Shown: positions 51,269 through 59,394 of the stretch, in pieces
Layout: every line of letters starts with the position of its first letter
Position numbering within the stretch: the stretch's first letter is position 1
Source: JACCTU01 sp963798985
GTDB lineage: Bacteria > Actinomycetota > Thermoleophilia > Gaiellales > Gaiellaceae
Assembly: GCA_963798985.1 (NCBI GenBank)
Contig: CAWCVL010000009.1
Span: 186,001-250,000, forward strand
Direction: 5' to 3'
Length of the DNA: 64,000 bases
The notes under the pieces: model-generated
What the model was told of the DNA's origin: nothing
Databases searched by the model: none
Seen by the model: the letters and a program-made list of their open reading frames with translations, nothing else
Made by a program: the position numbers and the translations under genes

Positions 51269-51942
51269 GCTTCGACGCCTACGAGCTCGCGCGCCCGGTA
51301 GCGGCCGCCCGGAAGCGAGCCCTCGATCAGCGCGAGCAGGCCGGGCACGCTCGCCTCTGGCAGGGGCAGGTGCGAGATGTCCTCGCCCGGGAACGCCTCC
51401 TGGTAGGTCTGCGTGCCCATGTCGCCCGGGTCGACGCTGTAGACGCGCAGCTGCGGCTGCTCTGTCGCGAGGATCGCGGTCAGCTGCTCGAGGGCGGCTT
51501 TCGAGGAGCCGTAGCCGCCCCAGCCTGCGTACGGCTCGACCGCGGCATCCGAGGTGATGTCGAGGATGGCAGCGTCGGGTACGAGGCGGGGAAGAGCCTC
51601 TTGGACGAGGGCGAGCGGGGCGAAGACGTTGACCTCGTAGACGCGCGCGAGCTCTGCGAGCGAGTACGCGGCGAGTCGGGGCTGCGGGCTCGGGCCGAGC
51701 GCGCCGGCGTTGTTGACGAGCAGGTCGATGCGATCGCCGGCCGATTCGACCAGCGCGCGGCGATGCTCTGGGTCGGCCACGTCGCCCGGGATCGCGACGA
51801 CGCCCTCGAGGTGGGCGACCGCTCGTTCGAGGGCAGCCGCTCCTCGGGCGTCGACGACGAGCCGCCACTCGCGCTCGACGAGGGCGCGGACGAGGGCGAG
51901 GCCGAGCCCGCGTGATGCGCCGGTGACGATCCCGACGGACAT
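51265..51942 (-). CDS. Short-chain dehydrogenase/reductase
   Basis: 225 residues. The NAD(P) motif GIVTGASRGLGLAL is at the N-terminus, then LLVNNAGALG. The catalytic Ser lies in AILDITSDAA and Y-x-x-x-K in YGSSKAALEQL, followed by SVDPGDMGTQTY. Substrate unknown. First gene of the four-gene minus-strand group, starting 4 bases after the DUF5519-like stop, so all five may be one transcript. Confidence 0.88.
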   Translation of the reverse strand: MSVGIVTGASRGLGLALVRALVEREWRLVVDARGAAALERAVAHLEGVVAIPGDVADPEHRRALVESAGDRIDLLVNNAGALGPSPQPRLAAYSLAELARVYEVNVFAPLALVQEALPRLVPDAAILDITSDAAVEPYAGWGGYGSSKAALEQLTAILATEQPQLRVYSVDPGDMGTQTYQEAFPGEDISHLPLPEASVPGLLALIEGSLPGGRYRARELVGVEA

Positions 51943-51946
51943 ACCG

Positions 51947-52297
51947 CTATGCGGCTGCCTGGGTCGCGAGGCCGTGGCGTGCGACCACGCGCTCGTAGTT
52001 GAGGCGCATGAGCGCGATCACATCCTCGACGTCGGCCTCGGTCTCGATCCTGCGGGCGCCGAAGCCCGGCCTGCCCGGGAAGACCGGGTGGTAGCCGATT
52101 CGTCCCTGCTCGAAGAGGGAGCCCCAAACCTCCTTGGGAAAGGCGAAGTGGGCGGCGTGGTCGCCGTGCAGGTGGCCGATCTCCCGCCCACCCACCTTGA
52201 ACGCGAACTCCCCCCGCCGGCCCGGTCCCGCCGCGACCCCCGGCCAGGAGGTGACCTGTTCGGTAATCCGCTCGCTCACTCGCTGTCGTGTCGACAT
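51947..52297 (-). CDS. DUF5519 / luciferase-like small protein, predicted SoxR target
   Basis: 116 residues from ATG 52297 with GAGGAGA upstream (MSTRQRVSERITEQVTSWPG). Residues such as FKVGGREIGHLHGDHAAHFA and GRIGYHPVFPGRPGFGARRI match the small luciferase-like/DUF5519 family, which has no settled function. Its promoter has a 19-bp spacer holding the SoxR palindrome, so expression is predicted to depend on SoxR and redox-active compounds. Confidence 0.75.
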   Translation of the reverse strand: MSTRQRVSERITEQVTSWPGVAAGPGRRGEFAFKVGGREIGHLHGDHAAHFAFPKEVWGSLFEQGRIGYHPVFPGRPGFGARRIETEADVEDVIALMRLNYERVVARHGLATQAAA

Positions 52298-52337
52298 GAC
52301 TGTCTCCTCTCGACCGCCTGACTACCCCAGAGAAGCC

Positions 52338-52368
52338 AAGATACAAGTTAAAGTTAACTTGAAGTCAA
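52338..52368 (-). promoter_or_regulatory. SoxR-type promoter/operator
   Basis: On the minus strand TTGACT and TATCTT are separated by 19 bases, the overlong spacer used by MerR-family activators. The spacer contains the 18-base palindrome CAAGTTAAAGTTAACTTG (52344-52361), close to the known sox box. It faces the DUF5519-like gene, and soxR lies divergently 33 bases away. Confidence 0.85.
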
Positions 52369-52393
52369 ATCCGAAACGACGTAGCCTCTGGTC

Positions 52394-52843
52394 ATGTCCG
52401 GCGTGCTGACCATCGGTGAGATCGCCCGCCGAAGCGGCGTCGCCTCATCCGCGCTTCGCTTCTACGAGCAGCGAGGCCTGATCACCTCCGAGCGAGCCGG
52501 TTCCGGCCATCGGCGCTATCCGCGCGCCGTCCTCCGCCGTATCGCCTTCATCGTCTTCGCCCAGCGCATCGGGTTGACGCTCGAGGAGATCGGAGCCGAG
52601 CTTGCGAAGCTGCCTCCCCATCATGCTCCCACCCGTCAGGATTGGTCTCGTCTCTCGGCTACATGGAGCTCGCGGATTGACGAGCGCATCGCCGAGCTGG
52701 AGCGCCTGAAGCTCGGGCTCACAGAGTGCATCGGCTGCGGCTGCCTCTCGCTCGACCGCTGTCAGCTCGCCAACCCCGGCGACCGTGCCGCCCGCTTGGG
52801 GTCCGGCCCGCGTTACTGGATTGGCGATCGGGCGCTGCGCTGA
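52394..52843 (+). CDS. soxR: Redox-sensing MerR-family activator SoxR
   Basis: 149 residues. The winged helix is LTIGEIARRSGVASSALRFY and EQRGLITSERAGSGHRRYPR, then a dimerisation helix and the [2Fe-2S] cluster motif C-I-G-C-G-C-L-S-L-D-R-C with SoxR spacing. Oxidised SoxR untwists overlong promoters. In actinobacteria it responds mainly to redox-active metabolites. The divergent promoter carries its operator. It lies within the island, so it is a transferred copy. Confidence 0.93.
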   Translation: MSGVLTIGEIARRSGVASSALRFYEQRGLITSERAGSGHRRYPRAVLRRIAFIVFAQRIGLTLEEIGAELAKLPPHHAPTRQDWSRLSATWSSRIDERIAELERLKLGLTECIGCGCLSLDRCQLANPGDRAARLGSGPRYWIGDRALR

Positions 52844-53215
52844 CGACGTCGTGACGGCCGCGGTCGGTTGGACCGACGTGCAGGAGGTCGGTTCCCAGCC
52901 CGACTTCCGGCTCACGTTCGCGCGCATGGCCACCCGGCTGCTGCGCGAGATGAGCCGCAAGCACCGGCTCAAGGGATGGTGGAGCAGCCCGCGCGCGATC
53001 TCCAGGCGACGCTTCATGCCCCCCGAGAAGTACGACACGACGCGGCCGTTAGAAGAGCGCCGTTTGCCGAGGAGGTCGTCTGCTTCGTAGAAGGCGGAGA
53101 TGTGCGAGTAGCCGGCGGGCGAGACGAACCTCGCGCCGGGGATCTCCTCGGCCGCCCTCTTGGCCTCGTCGTGCATCTCGTCCGCTTCGCCGACGCAGAT
53201 GAGACACGGCACCAA
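52844..53215 (-). pseudogene. Scrambled remnants: alpha/beta-hydrolase end and ABC-ATPase signature
   Basis: On the minus strand, 53054-53215 encodes LICVGEADEMHDEAKRAAEE and IPGARFVSPAGYSHISAFYE, the C-terminal quarter of an alpha/beta-hydrolase. Directly fused is 52976-53053 with YFSGGMKRRLEIARGLLHHP, the LSGGQ-type signature segment of a DrrA-like ABC ATPase, and nothing more of that gene. Two unrelated fragments in one frame imply repeated deletion. No intact gene is seen to 53426. Confidence 0.55.
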
Positions 53216-53426
53216 GGGTCACCGCCTGCTCCGCCCAGAGCGGATGAACCCACCGAAGCTCGCGGACACGAAGCCACGGCGGCGCTTCAGAACTCCTCAG
53301 CGAGCACTTCCTCGACGATCCGCGTCTGCGACGCTCGCTGCGAGGGCGGGCGCCCCGCGGCCGGAGCCCCATAGGCCCTGCAAAAAGCGCCGGTCCCGCC
53401 GCTCGGAACTCCCCTAGACTCCCCGC

Positions 53427-54071
53427 GTGTCCGCCCAGGCCTTTCGCCGCTACGCCGTCGTCGCCGCTCCCATCGTGGCGGCGATCGGCATCGTCATCGG
53501 CACCTTCGTCGACCCCGATATCGGCGGCGATGGAGTTGAGCTGGCCCGCGAGTACGCCGAGAACCCTGGTCGCATCCAGGTCTCGGCGTTGGCGCTGCAC
53601 TTCGCCTACGCGCTGCTGGCCGTGCCGGCGGCGGCCCTGATCGTCGGCGTGCGGGAGCGTGGCGCCTGGCTGGCGAACCTGGCCGGCGTCCTCTTCGTCC
53701 TCGGCATGACCACTCTGCCGGGCTTCCTGCTGATCGACTTCGTCGACCTAGCCGTCTACGACTACGGGGGCGCCGAGGCCTACGAGGCCGTTACCGACCG
53801 CATCGAGGAGCTGTCCGCGGCAAACGTCATGTTCGCGACCGGCTTCCTCGGCTTCTTCCTCACCCTGCCCGTCGCGCTGCTGGGCGCCTGGCGCGGCGGA
53901 AGGATGCCGTGGTGGCCGGCGCTGGTCGTCTCAGCCGGGCTGATCGCCGCCCAGTGGTCGCCCGACGAAGGCATGGGGCTGCTGGTCTGGGCGGCCACCC
54001 TGCTCATCCTGGCCTGGGCTCTCTGGCGCTACTGGTACTCAGCGCGTGGCGGCGCGCAGTTTGCTCGGTAG
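53427..54071 (+). CDS. Multi-pass membrane protein
   Basis: 214 residues with about six spans (YAVVAAPIVAAIGIVIGTFV; YALLAVPAAALIVGV; LAGVLFVLGMTTLPGFLLID; VMFATGFLGFFLTLPVALLG; PALVVSAGLIAAQW; LLVWAATLLILAWALW). The style resembles DUF4386-like proteins, unknown in function. A similar protein is encoded at 54869-55546, so they may be paralogues. Confidence 0.7.
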   Translation: MSAQAFRRYAVVAAPIVAAIGIVIGTFVDPDIGGDGVELAREYAENPGRIQVSALALHFAYALLAVPAAALIVGVRERGAWLANLAGVLFVLGMTTLPGFLLIDFVDLAVYDYGGAEAYEAVTDRIEELSAANVMFATGFLGFFLTLPVALLGAWRGGRMPWWPALVVSAGLIAAQWSPDEGMGLLVWAATLLILAWALWRYWYSARGGAQFAR

Positions 54072-54347
54072 CTTGCTCTCCCAATCGTCGCGATCCTCCT
54101 CGTGGCCGGAACGACCGCGCCCACGCCCGAGGTTGCCCAGATTCCCCGTTCCTCCAGCTTCTCTGGCTCGCCGACGGCTTGATCGCGCTCCCGCGACATC
54201 CGACGGCCGAGCGAACAGCCGGAGCACTGCCTTTCGGCGCGAACGGAGGCACGCGCGCGGCGCGGCGCGGCAACAAAGGCCGGCGGGAGCTCCCAGTGCT
54301 CCGGGGCTCTAACCAACGCGGACGACGAAGCGTGTGGCGTCGCCAGA
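54072..54347. other. Gap with no clear gene
   Basis: Frames on both strands are Arg/Pro-rich shadows. It lies between a membrane-protein gene and the recombinase remnant. Nothing I can name. Confidence 0.4.
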
Positions 54348-54490
54348 GTGGACAACAGAGGATGGAGCACTTACGGAGCCAAGCGGGCGCAACCAGTAGC
54401 AATCGCTGGCAAATCGGCAGGCGGCGAAAGCGGCGAAAACAAGCGAAATCCGTTGCCGCGGATTGCCACCGGTTGCCGCGACCCCAAGCA
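54348..54490. repeat. Island repeat, copy 1 (~130-140 bp)
   Basis: The segment from GGACAACAGAGGATGGAGC to CACCGGTTGCCGCGACC is similar over its length to 60790-60920, including the blocks ACAAGCGAAA and CCGGTTGCC. Each copy contains several GGTTGC/GCAACC-like half sites. It may be the end sequence or arm-type recombinase site of an inserted unit. Confidence 0.5.
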
Positions 54491-54814
54491 TGTTTGCCAT
54501 CGCCTCCCCGTCGGCGTCGAGGTGCCCACGGCGCAGTCGAGCGCCACGAGCGCCCAGCTTTGCTTCCGCACCGTGCCCATCAGCGCGGTGAAGTCGATCA
54601 TCGAGCGCGAGAGCCGGTCGAGCTTCGCGACCACAAGCGCGGTCGCTTCCCGAGCTTCGAGCGCCCGAAGCGCCTCCTGCAGACCGAGCCGCTTCATGTC
54701 CTTCGCCGATAAGCCGGCGTCCTCGATCAGCTCGACCAGATGCCCACCGCGCCGCTCACACCCGGCGATGGCGCCGAAATCGCGAGCCAACCTGCTCTTC
54801 ACGAGCGCGGGCAT
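54371..54814 (-). pseudogene. Truncated serine recombinase (resolvase/invertase family)
   Basis: The middle of the catalytic domain is clear: HLVELIEDAGLSAKDMKRLG and LVVAKLDRLSRSMIDFTALM (the D-R-L-x-R motif). The N-terminal part with the catalytic Ser is missing, and after ALDCAVGTSTPTGR the frame runs into the island repeat and stops. The DNA-binding domain is lost. It is a dead recombinase broken at the repeat. Confidence 0.75.
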
Positions 54815-54868
54815 CGTGCTGGGCCCGTCCTGGCTCCTAATCGTCCTGTTCGCCGGGGTTGACCCAGG

Positions 54869-55546
54869 CTAGACCGGCCTCGCGGCCCCGCGTCCGAACA
54901 GCATCGCCAGGGACGCGAGAACGATCCACGCGAGCCAGGCGAACAAGCCGAAAAACGCGACGGTCCCGAACGCTGCCACACCAAGCACGACGCCGAGCCA
55001 GGCGGCCCATGCGGGGACGGCGCCCGTGCGAAGCGCGCCGAGCGAGGCGGCGATCGCCATCAACCCGGCACCAACCCCAGCCTCCCCGAGCGCGAACCAG
55101 CCGACGTCGTCGATCGCGAGGTACGTCGCGCCCTGCGCGACCGCAGCGACCTGGTTCTCCTCGACATCGACCAGCGGTGCGCTCCAGACCGTGAGCGCGA
55201 GAAAGAACAGCAACGTCAGGATCATGCCGCCCACGAACGCGAGGATGGCCTCGCTGCGCGCACCGGCATTCCGGAGTCGCAAGTAGAGGCCGGTCACGAA
55301 CCAACCCAGGAGCAGCAGCGAGGCGAGCGCGAACAGCAGCGCGACGGCCATCCAGTCCTCGTTGTCGCGGGCAAAGCGGACGACCTCGGCCACCGTCTCG
55401 CCGGTGTCGTCGCCAGCGGGCGTCAGCGCGACCACGACCGCACCGACCACGAACAGCAGACCGCCGATCGGCGACCAACGCTCGATCCAGGACTCGCCCG
55501 CACGCCCGGGTGCGGAAACAGCGACAGGCACGTCAGAAGTGGACAC
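54869..55546 (-). CDS. Multi-pass membrane protein
   Basis: Start GTG 55546, preceded by AAAGGAGG at good spacing, is better than GTG 55567. 225 residues with five to six spans (GGLLFVVGAVVVALTPAG; LLFALASLLLLGWFVTGLYL; ILTLLFFLALTVWSAP; a C-terminal pair of helices around WLGVVLGVAAFGTVAFFGLF). Similar in plan to the protein at 53427-54071. Function unknown. Confidence 0.7.
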   Translation of the reverse strand: MSTSDVPVAVSAPGRAGESWIERWSPIGGLLFVVGAVVVALTPAGDDTGETVAEVVRFARDNEDWMAVALLFALASLLLLGWFVTGLYLRLRNAGARSEAILAFVGGMILTLLFFLALTVWSAPLVDVEENQVAAVAQGATYLAIDDVGWFALGEAGVGAGLMAIAASLGALRTGAVPAWAAWLGVVLGVAAFGTVAFFGLFAWLAWIVLASLAMLFGRGAARPV

Positions 55547-55889
55547 CGGGCCTCCTTTCGGCCGCACTGAACACCGGGATCGTACGACCCTGCGGAAACA
55601 AGTGCCACACGATCGGCTTCGCCGCGGATCACCGCAGGCCCGGGACGTCCTGGGCCCACGTCTCGCCGGCGAAGAGACCCGCGACGTGCAGCGCGCGGAG
55701 CGAGCCCGGTCGCTCCTCAGTCGCAGTGCGCCTGGCCGGAGTACGTGCCGCCGACGTCCGGTACCGAGGAGAACGTGCCCTGTCCCTTGCCGACCACCGC
55801 TGCCCGCCTCGCGGTGCCCTAGACAGGAAGGCGTCGACCTCAGACAATGGCGTCGTCATCACCGTTCTGCTCCAGAACAGGGGGAAGCC
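55547..55889. other. Gap upstream of the secreted barrel gene
   Basis: No convincing gene. The right end must contain the promoter and AGGGGGA ribosome binding site of the gene starting at 55890. Confidence 0.4.
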
Positions 55890-56381
55890 ATGACCAGAGC
55901 CGCGCGACTCACCAGGCTGACGGCGGCACTCGGAGCCGCAGCACTCCTCCTCCCGGTCACCGCTTCGTCGTCGTCGCAGGAGACGCGCCCCCACCGGGCC
56001 ACGTGCGTCGGTGTCCCCGACGACCCGCTCTCGCCGAACGTCCACGTCACCGGCACCTGCCGGGCGACACACCTAGGCCGCGAGACGTTCGAAGCGGAGC
56101 ACACCGTCGTACCTACCGGGCCGCCGGTGAACGGCCTCCTGCCGATCGCGGTCGTCGGCGGCCAGGCGACGCACGTGGCCGCGAACGGCGACGAGCTTCG
56201 CTCGGCCTACGTGGGCACCGGCGCGGTCGATCTCCAGACCGGGCGCATCACCTTCGAACTCACCGGGATCTACGTGGGCGGCAGCGGCCGCTTCACGGGA
56301 GCCTCGGGCGCCACCCGTACCGTGGGTGTCGTCGAGGGCGGAGTCGCCCACTTCACCGAAAAGGGCTCGATCACGTACTGA
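55890..56381 (+). CDS. Small secreted beta-barrel protein (allene-oxide-cyclase/dirigent-like)
   Basis: 163 residues from ATG 55890. A signal peptide (ALGAAALLLPVTASSSSQET) is followed by a beta domain with two Cys (RATCVGVP; GTCRATHL). The barrel signature GRITFELTGIYVGGSGRFTG then ASGATRTVGVVEGG is as in AOC-barrel-like bacterial proteins. No enzymatic role is established for these. Intact and complete within the island. Confidence 0.7.
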   Translation: MTRAARLTRLTAALGAAALLLPVTASSSSQETRPHRATCVGVPDDPLSPNVHVTGTCRATHLGRETFEAEHTVVPTGPPVNGLLPIAVVGGQATHVAANGDELRSAYVGTGAVDLQTGRITFELTGIYVGGSGRFTGASGATRTVGVVEGGVAHFTEKGSITY

Positions 56382-57418
56382 GAGCGGCGCGGGGCCAGGG
56401 ACTGCGGCAGGATGCTGAGAGTAAGCGAGCGTCCGGACGGTGCCCACGCCGGAATCGTCGCGCGGCTCAATGCTCTTGACGCCATGGCCGACCAGGAAGC
56501 TTCCGGCTCATGACGATGAACCTCTGCCCGTGCGAGCTACCACCCGTCGCGCGCCAGGCGCTGCGGACTCTGGCGCCGGCGACACGTGCTGTGGATCGCG
56601 GTGACGCTCGTCAGTCCGAACTCGGGGCCCGCGTGCCGTGGCAAGGATGGCAAGGTTCGGCGTTCGCTCGGGTTCGCTCGGGTTCGGTCCCGTGAAGGCA
56701 ACCGCTGCATAACAGGCCGATTCAGCGAACGGGCGCGAACGCGTGCGAACGTGTGGGTGCGTAAAGTCGTGTTCATGCGGCGAGGCTGTATTCGTGGATG
56801 AGGCCGCCGAGCCGGTCTTGGCGCTCGATAGGGGTCGTTGATAGGGGCAGGACTCGCGGCCTCCGGGCGGCGCGATCGGGCGACCACCGCCGCGCTGCCT
56901 CGCAAGGCAACGCGATCGCTAACGTCGTCGACTCGGCGCAGATCGCTTTGGCTTGGCTGCTCGCGCAGGGCGACGACATCGCCCCGATCCCCGGCACCAA
57001 ACGCGTTTCCCGCGTCGAGGAGAACACGGCAGCCGACGCTGTCGAGCTGAGCGCGGAGCAGATCGCACGCCTGAACGACCTCACCCCAGCCACCGGCGAG
57101 CGCCACAACGAGGCGAACATGTCCACCATCGACCGCTGAGGCAAAGGCGGTTGATCGCCTGAGCCCCGGGACTCGCAGGCGTGCGCTCAACTTCAGCCTC
57201 GCCTGGCGCCCTCAAACCGAGCGAATCACACACGCTCCATGAGCCCCTTACGGTCGATTTGGGGGGAGTCGATAGCGACCGGTTCGAGTCCGATTGGGTG
57301 CTCCCAGCCCCACATAATCCGAACCATGTGCTCATCGCGGGGTGGTCGCTCGAGGTCAGGGCGCGCAGATCGACGCAGGCGATGAGTCGGTGCTCGGGGC
57401 TCTGGGCTGGCGGACGGC
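56382..57418. other. Gene-poor stretch with remnants
   Basis: It contains an aldo/keto reductase end (56906-57139). On the minus strand a short frame ends QDRLGGLIHEYSLAA (about 56775-56820) and looks like the C-terminus of an integrase-core transposase. Direct repeats of GTTCGCTCGG-type sequence occur near 56663-56690. No intact gene. Confidence 0.45.
56906..57139 (+). pseudogene. 3' remnant of an aldo/keto reductase
   Basis: DSAQIALAWLLAQGDDIAPI then PGTKRVSRVEENTAADAVEL is the C-terminal cofactor-binding segment of an AKR-superfamily reductase. The barrel and the catalytic Tyr/Lys/His are missing upstream. It is joined to unrelated sequence on the left. Confidence 0.7.
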
Positions 57419-58357
57419 GTGACAGGTGACGTGACCAGCCGGATCGAGTCGATCCGCGGCGTCAACTACATCCCGTCCAACGCGGTGAACCCCACTCAGA
57501 TGTGGCTGGAGTTCGATCCGGCGACGATCGATCGCGAGTTGGGCTTCGCAGAGGCGTTGGGGCTGAACAGCGTTCGGGTCTTCATCCAGTACGTGGCCTA
57601 CGAGGACGATGCCGCGCTCCTGCTCGATCGTCTCGACGCCTTCCTCGAGCTGGCGAGGGGCCACGGCCTTTCGGTGATGCCGGTGCTATTCGATGACTGC
57701 TGGCTGTCGGAGCCGTTCTTGGGTGACCAGGCGCCGGAGCCGCGGCCGGGTCTTCACAACCCGTACTGGCAGAGCTCGCCGGGCAACCTGCGGATGGCCG
57801 TCGCCGCCCGTCCTGCTCTCCGCCGCTACGTCGAGGATCTTCTCGGCCGGTTCGGCGGCGATCGGAAAATCATCGCCTGGGATCTGTACAACGAGCCGCA
57901 GGCGAGGGACTCAAGCGTGGCGCTCGTCCGTGACGTCTTCGCGTGGGCACGCAGCGCCGCTCCGTCGCAGCCTCTGACGGCGTGCTGGTACGGGGCGTTG
58001 CTCTCCGACATCACCTCGATCCACTTCTATGTCTGCCCCACCCGCGAACCGGACGAAGCTCGGCGCGCGATCGAGTCGGCCAAGTCGTTCGGCAGGCCGG
58101 TCGTCGCCACCGAAGCCCTCGGCCGCCCCAACCACGGCGAGCTGCGGGAGATCCTGCCTCTCTTCAACGAGAGCAGGATCGGCTGGTACCTGTGGGAGCT
58201 GATGATCGGCGCCGACCAAACCAGATACCAGTGGCCGAACTCGCCCCCCGTCGCCGACGAGGTTGTTTTCCAGGGGCTGCTCTTTCCGGACGGAACCCCG
58301 TACAGCGAGGACGAGATCGTGTTGATCCAAAGAGCCGCGGGACGGAGCCCACGCTGA
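57419..58357 (+). CDS. Glycoside hydrolase, GH5/cellulase-like TIM barrel
   Basis: 312 residues from GTG 57419. The (beta/alpha)8 barrel has ESIRGVNYIPSNAVNPTQMW, NSVRVFIQYVAY, general acid Glu in IAWDLYNEPQARD and nucleophile Glu in PVVATEALGRPNHGE, then WYLWELMIGAD. No signal peptide, so it acts on cytoplasmic or imported glycosides. Such enzymes with a short barrel are often beta-mannosidase or glucosidase-like. Substrate not predictable. Confidence 0.8.
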   Translation: MTGDVTSRIESIRGVNYIPSNAVNPTQMWLEFDPATIDRELGFAEALGLNSVRVFIQYVAYEDDAALLLDRLDAFLELARGHGLSVMPVLFDDCWLSEPFLGDQAPEPRPGLHNPYWQSSPGNLRMAVAARPALRRYVEDLLGRFGGDRKIIAWDLYNEPQARDSSVALVRDVFAWARSAAPSQPLTACWYGALLSDITSIHFYVCPTREPDEARRAIESAKSFGRPVVATEALGRPNHGELREILPLFNESRIGWYLWELMIGADQTRYQWPNSPPVADEVVFQGLLFPDGTPYSEDEIVLIQRAAGRSPR

Positions 58358-59080
58358 GCAGATGGACGGAACAGGTGCAGCTCGGCGACGGGGTCACCGA
58401 CGTGGCGCGTATCGTCGACGTACGAGCCGATCCTGCGCCAGACGACGAACCGGACGAGGTGGAACTCTTCTGACGTAGTCGTCGCCTCCGCCCTGGGACC
58501 TCGCCGTTCATCGCCGCGACCAGCTCGAACAGCCTCGACGCCGCTCGCGGAGCCACCAGCGAAGCGAACGAACGGGAACGAGTCGCCTGCGAACCTGGAC
58601 TGGCAGAGGGGTTCATTGCGGTGACGAGCCAAGAGCCATCTGACACTCCGGGCAAACTGATGCCGATGGAATCTGGGAAGCGCGTTGGTGCTGAGGCTGG
58701 CACAGGCGAAGAAGCGAAGACGCCTGGTGTAGCTCACACGACGGCGTCCGAAGGCGGCCGCGTCTTACCCGATCATCGTTCGCTCATATGAACCTGTTGC
58801 CGACCTCGATGAGCGACTGCGAACGCATCTTCGCGGTACTAGCCTCCCGCCGGTGCACGAGTGAGCGCCCGGGGACGTCCCCTCACACGCTCCCCGATGT
58901 AGGTCATCAGCGTCTCGGCCGAGCGGCCCTTGGGGATGGGTTTTGGGGACAGGTTCGGGGATTTCCGGGGAGGCTCAAGGTCCTTCAAGGAAAGGGTGCA
59001 ACGAGCAGACGAACCAGGCGAAATACAGGGAAAGCGCGCTAGCAAGCGCCACTCTCACATCACATAGCAGCAGGTCGAAT
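58358..59080. other. Gap between the glycosidase gene and the second att copy
   Basis: A short frame (58374-58473) encodes QLGDGVTDVARIVDVRADPA and may be a remnant. The rest shows no gene. This is the right end of the first island segment, where arm-type sites or a lost excisionase might be expected. Confidence 0.4.
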
Positions 59081-59127
59081 CCTCCATGGTAAGGAGGGGG
59101 TCGACGGTTCGAGTCCGTCAGAGGGCT
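59081..59127. repeat. att site copy 2
   Basis: 47 bases identical to 47766-47812, the 3' part of tRNA-Thr. No 5' half of a tRNA precedes it, so it is an attachment-site duplicate, not a gene. Confidence 0.9.
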
Positions 59128-59211
59128 CTCTGCAAAAGCCCCGCAAAACAGAAGCTTTTCCTTTCCGGCCTGGTTGCACTCTCTCCAGCGTGCACTAGGT
59201 CATGGAGCCCT

Positions 59212-59394
59212 TTATGGAGCCTTCAGGTCTGAAACGCAGGTTGGGCGTGGGACGCCCTGCGAGCGGTCTGCGACAAGCTCCTTGCGAGGCCAGCGAGTTG
59301 CGGCGATGCGCCGACGCAACTCAGCTAGCTCCTCTTCTGGGATCTCAACGTGGAAGGGACGGATCTCGGTGGCGTTCTCGACCGCGGTGCTCAT
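59212..59394 (-). pseudogene. Truncated second epoxide hydrolase
   Basis: ATG 59394 overlaps the stop of the upstream epoxide hydrolase. The first ~50 residues (EIRPFHVEIPEEELAELRRR; IAATRWPRKELVADRSQGV) closely parallel that gene's N-terminus, then the sequence ends PRPTCVSDLKAP and stops. The catalytic domain is missing. The break lies near the island junction. Confidence 0.75.

Noticed and set aside
54705..54725. GCCGATAA at ~54709
   Set aside because: It lies inside the recombinase remnant with no -35 match at the required spacing.
59081..59127. A second tRNA-Thr gene
   Set aside because: Only the 3' half of a tRNA is present; there is no D arm or 5' acceptor strand. It is an att repeat, as are the copies at 60928 and 61717.
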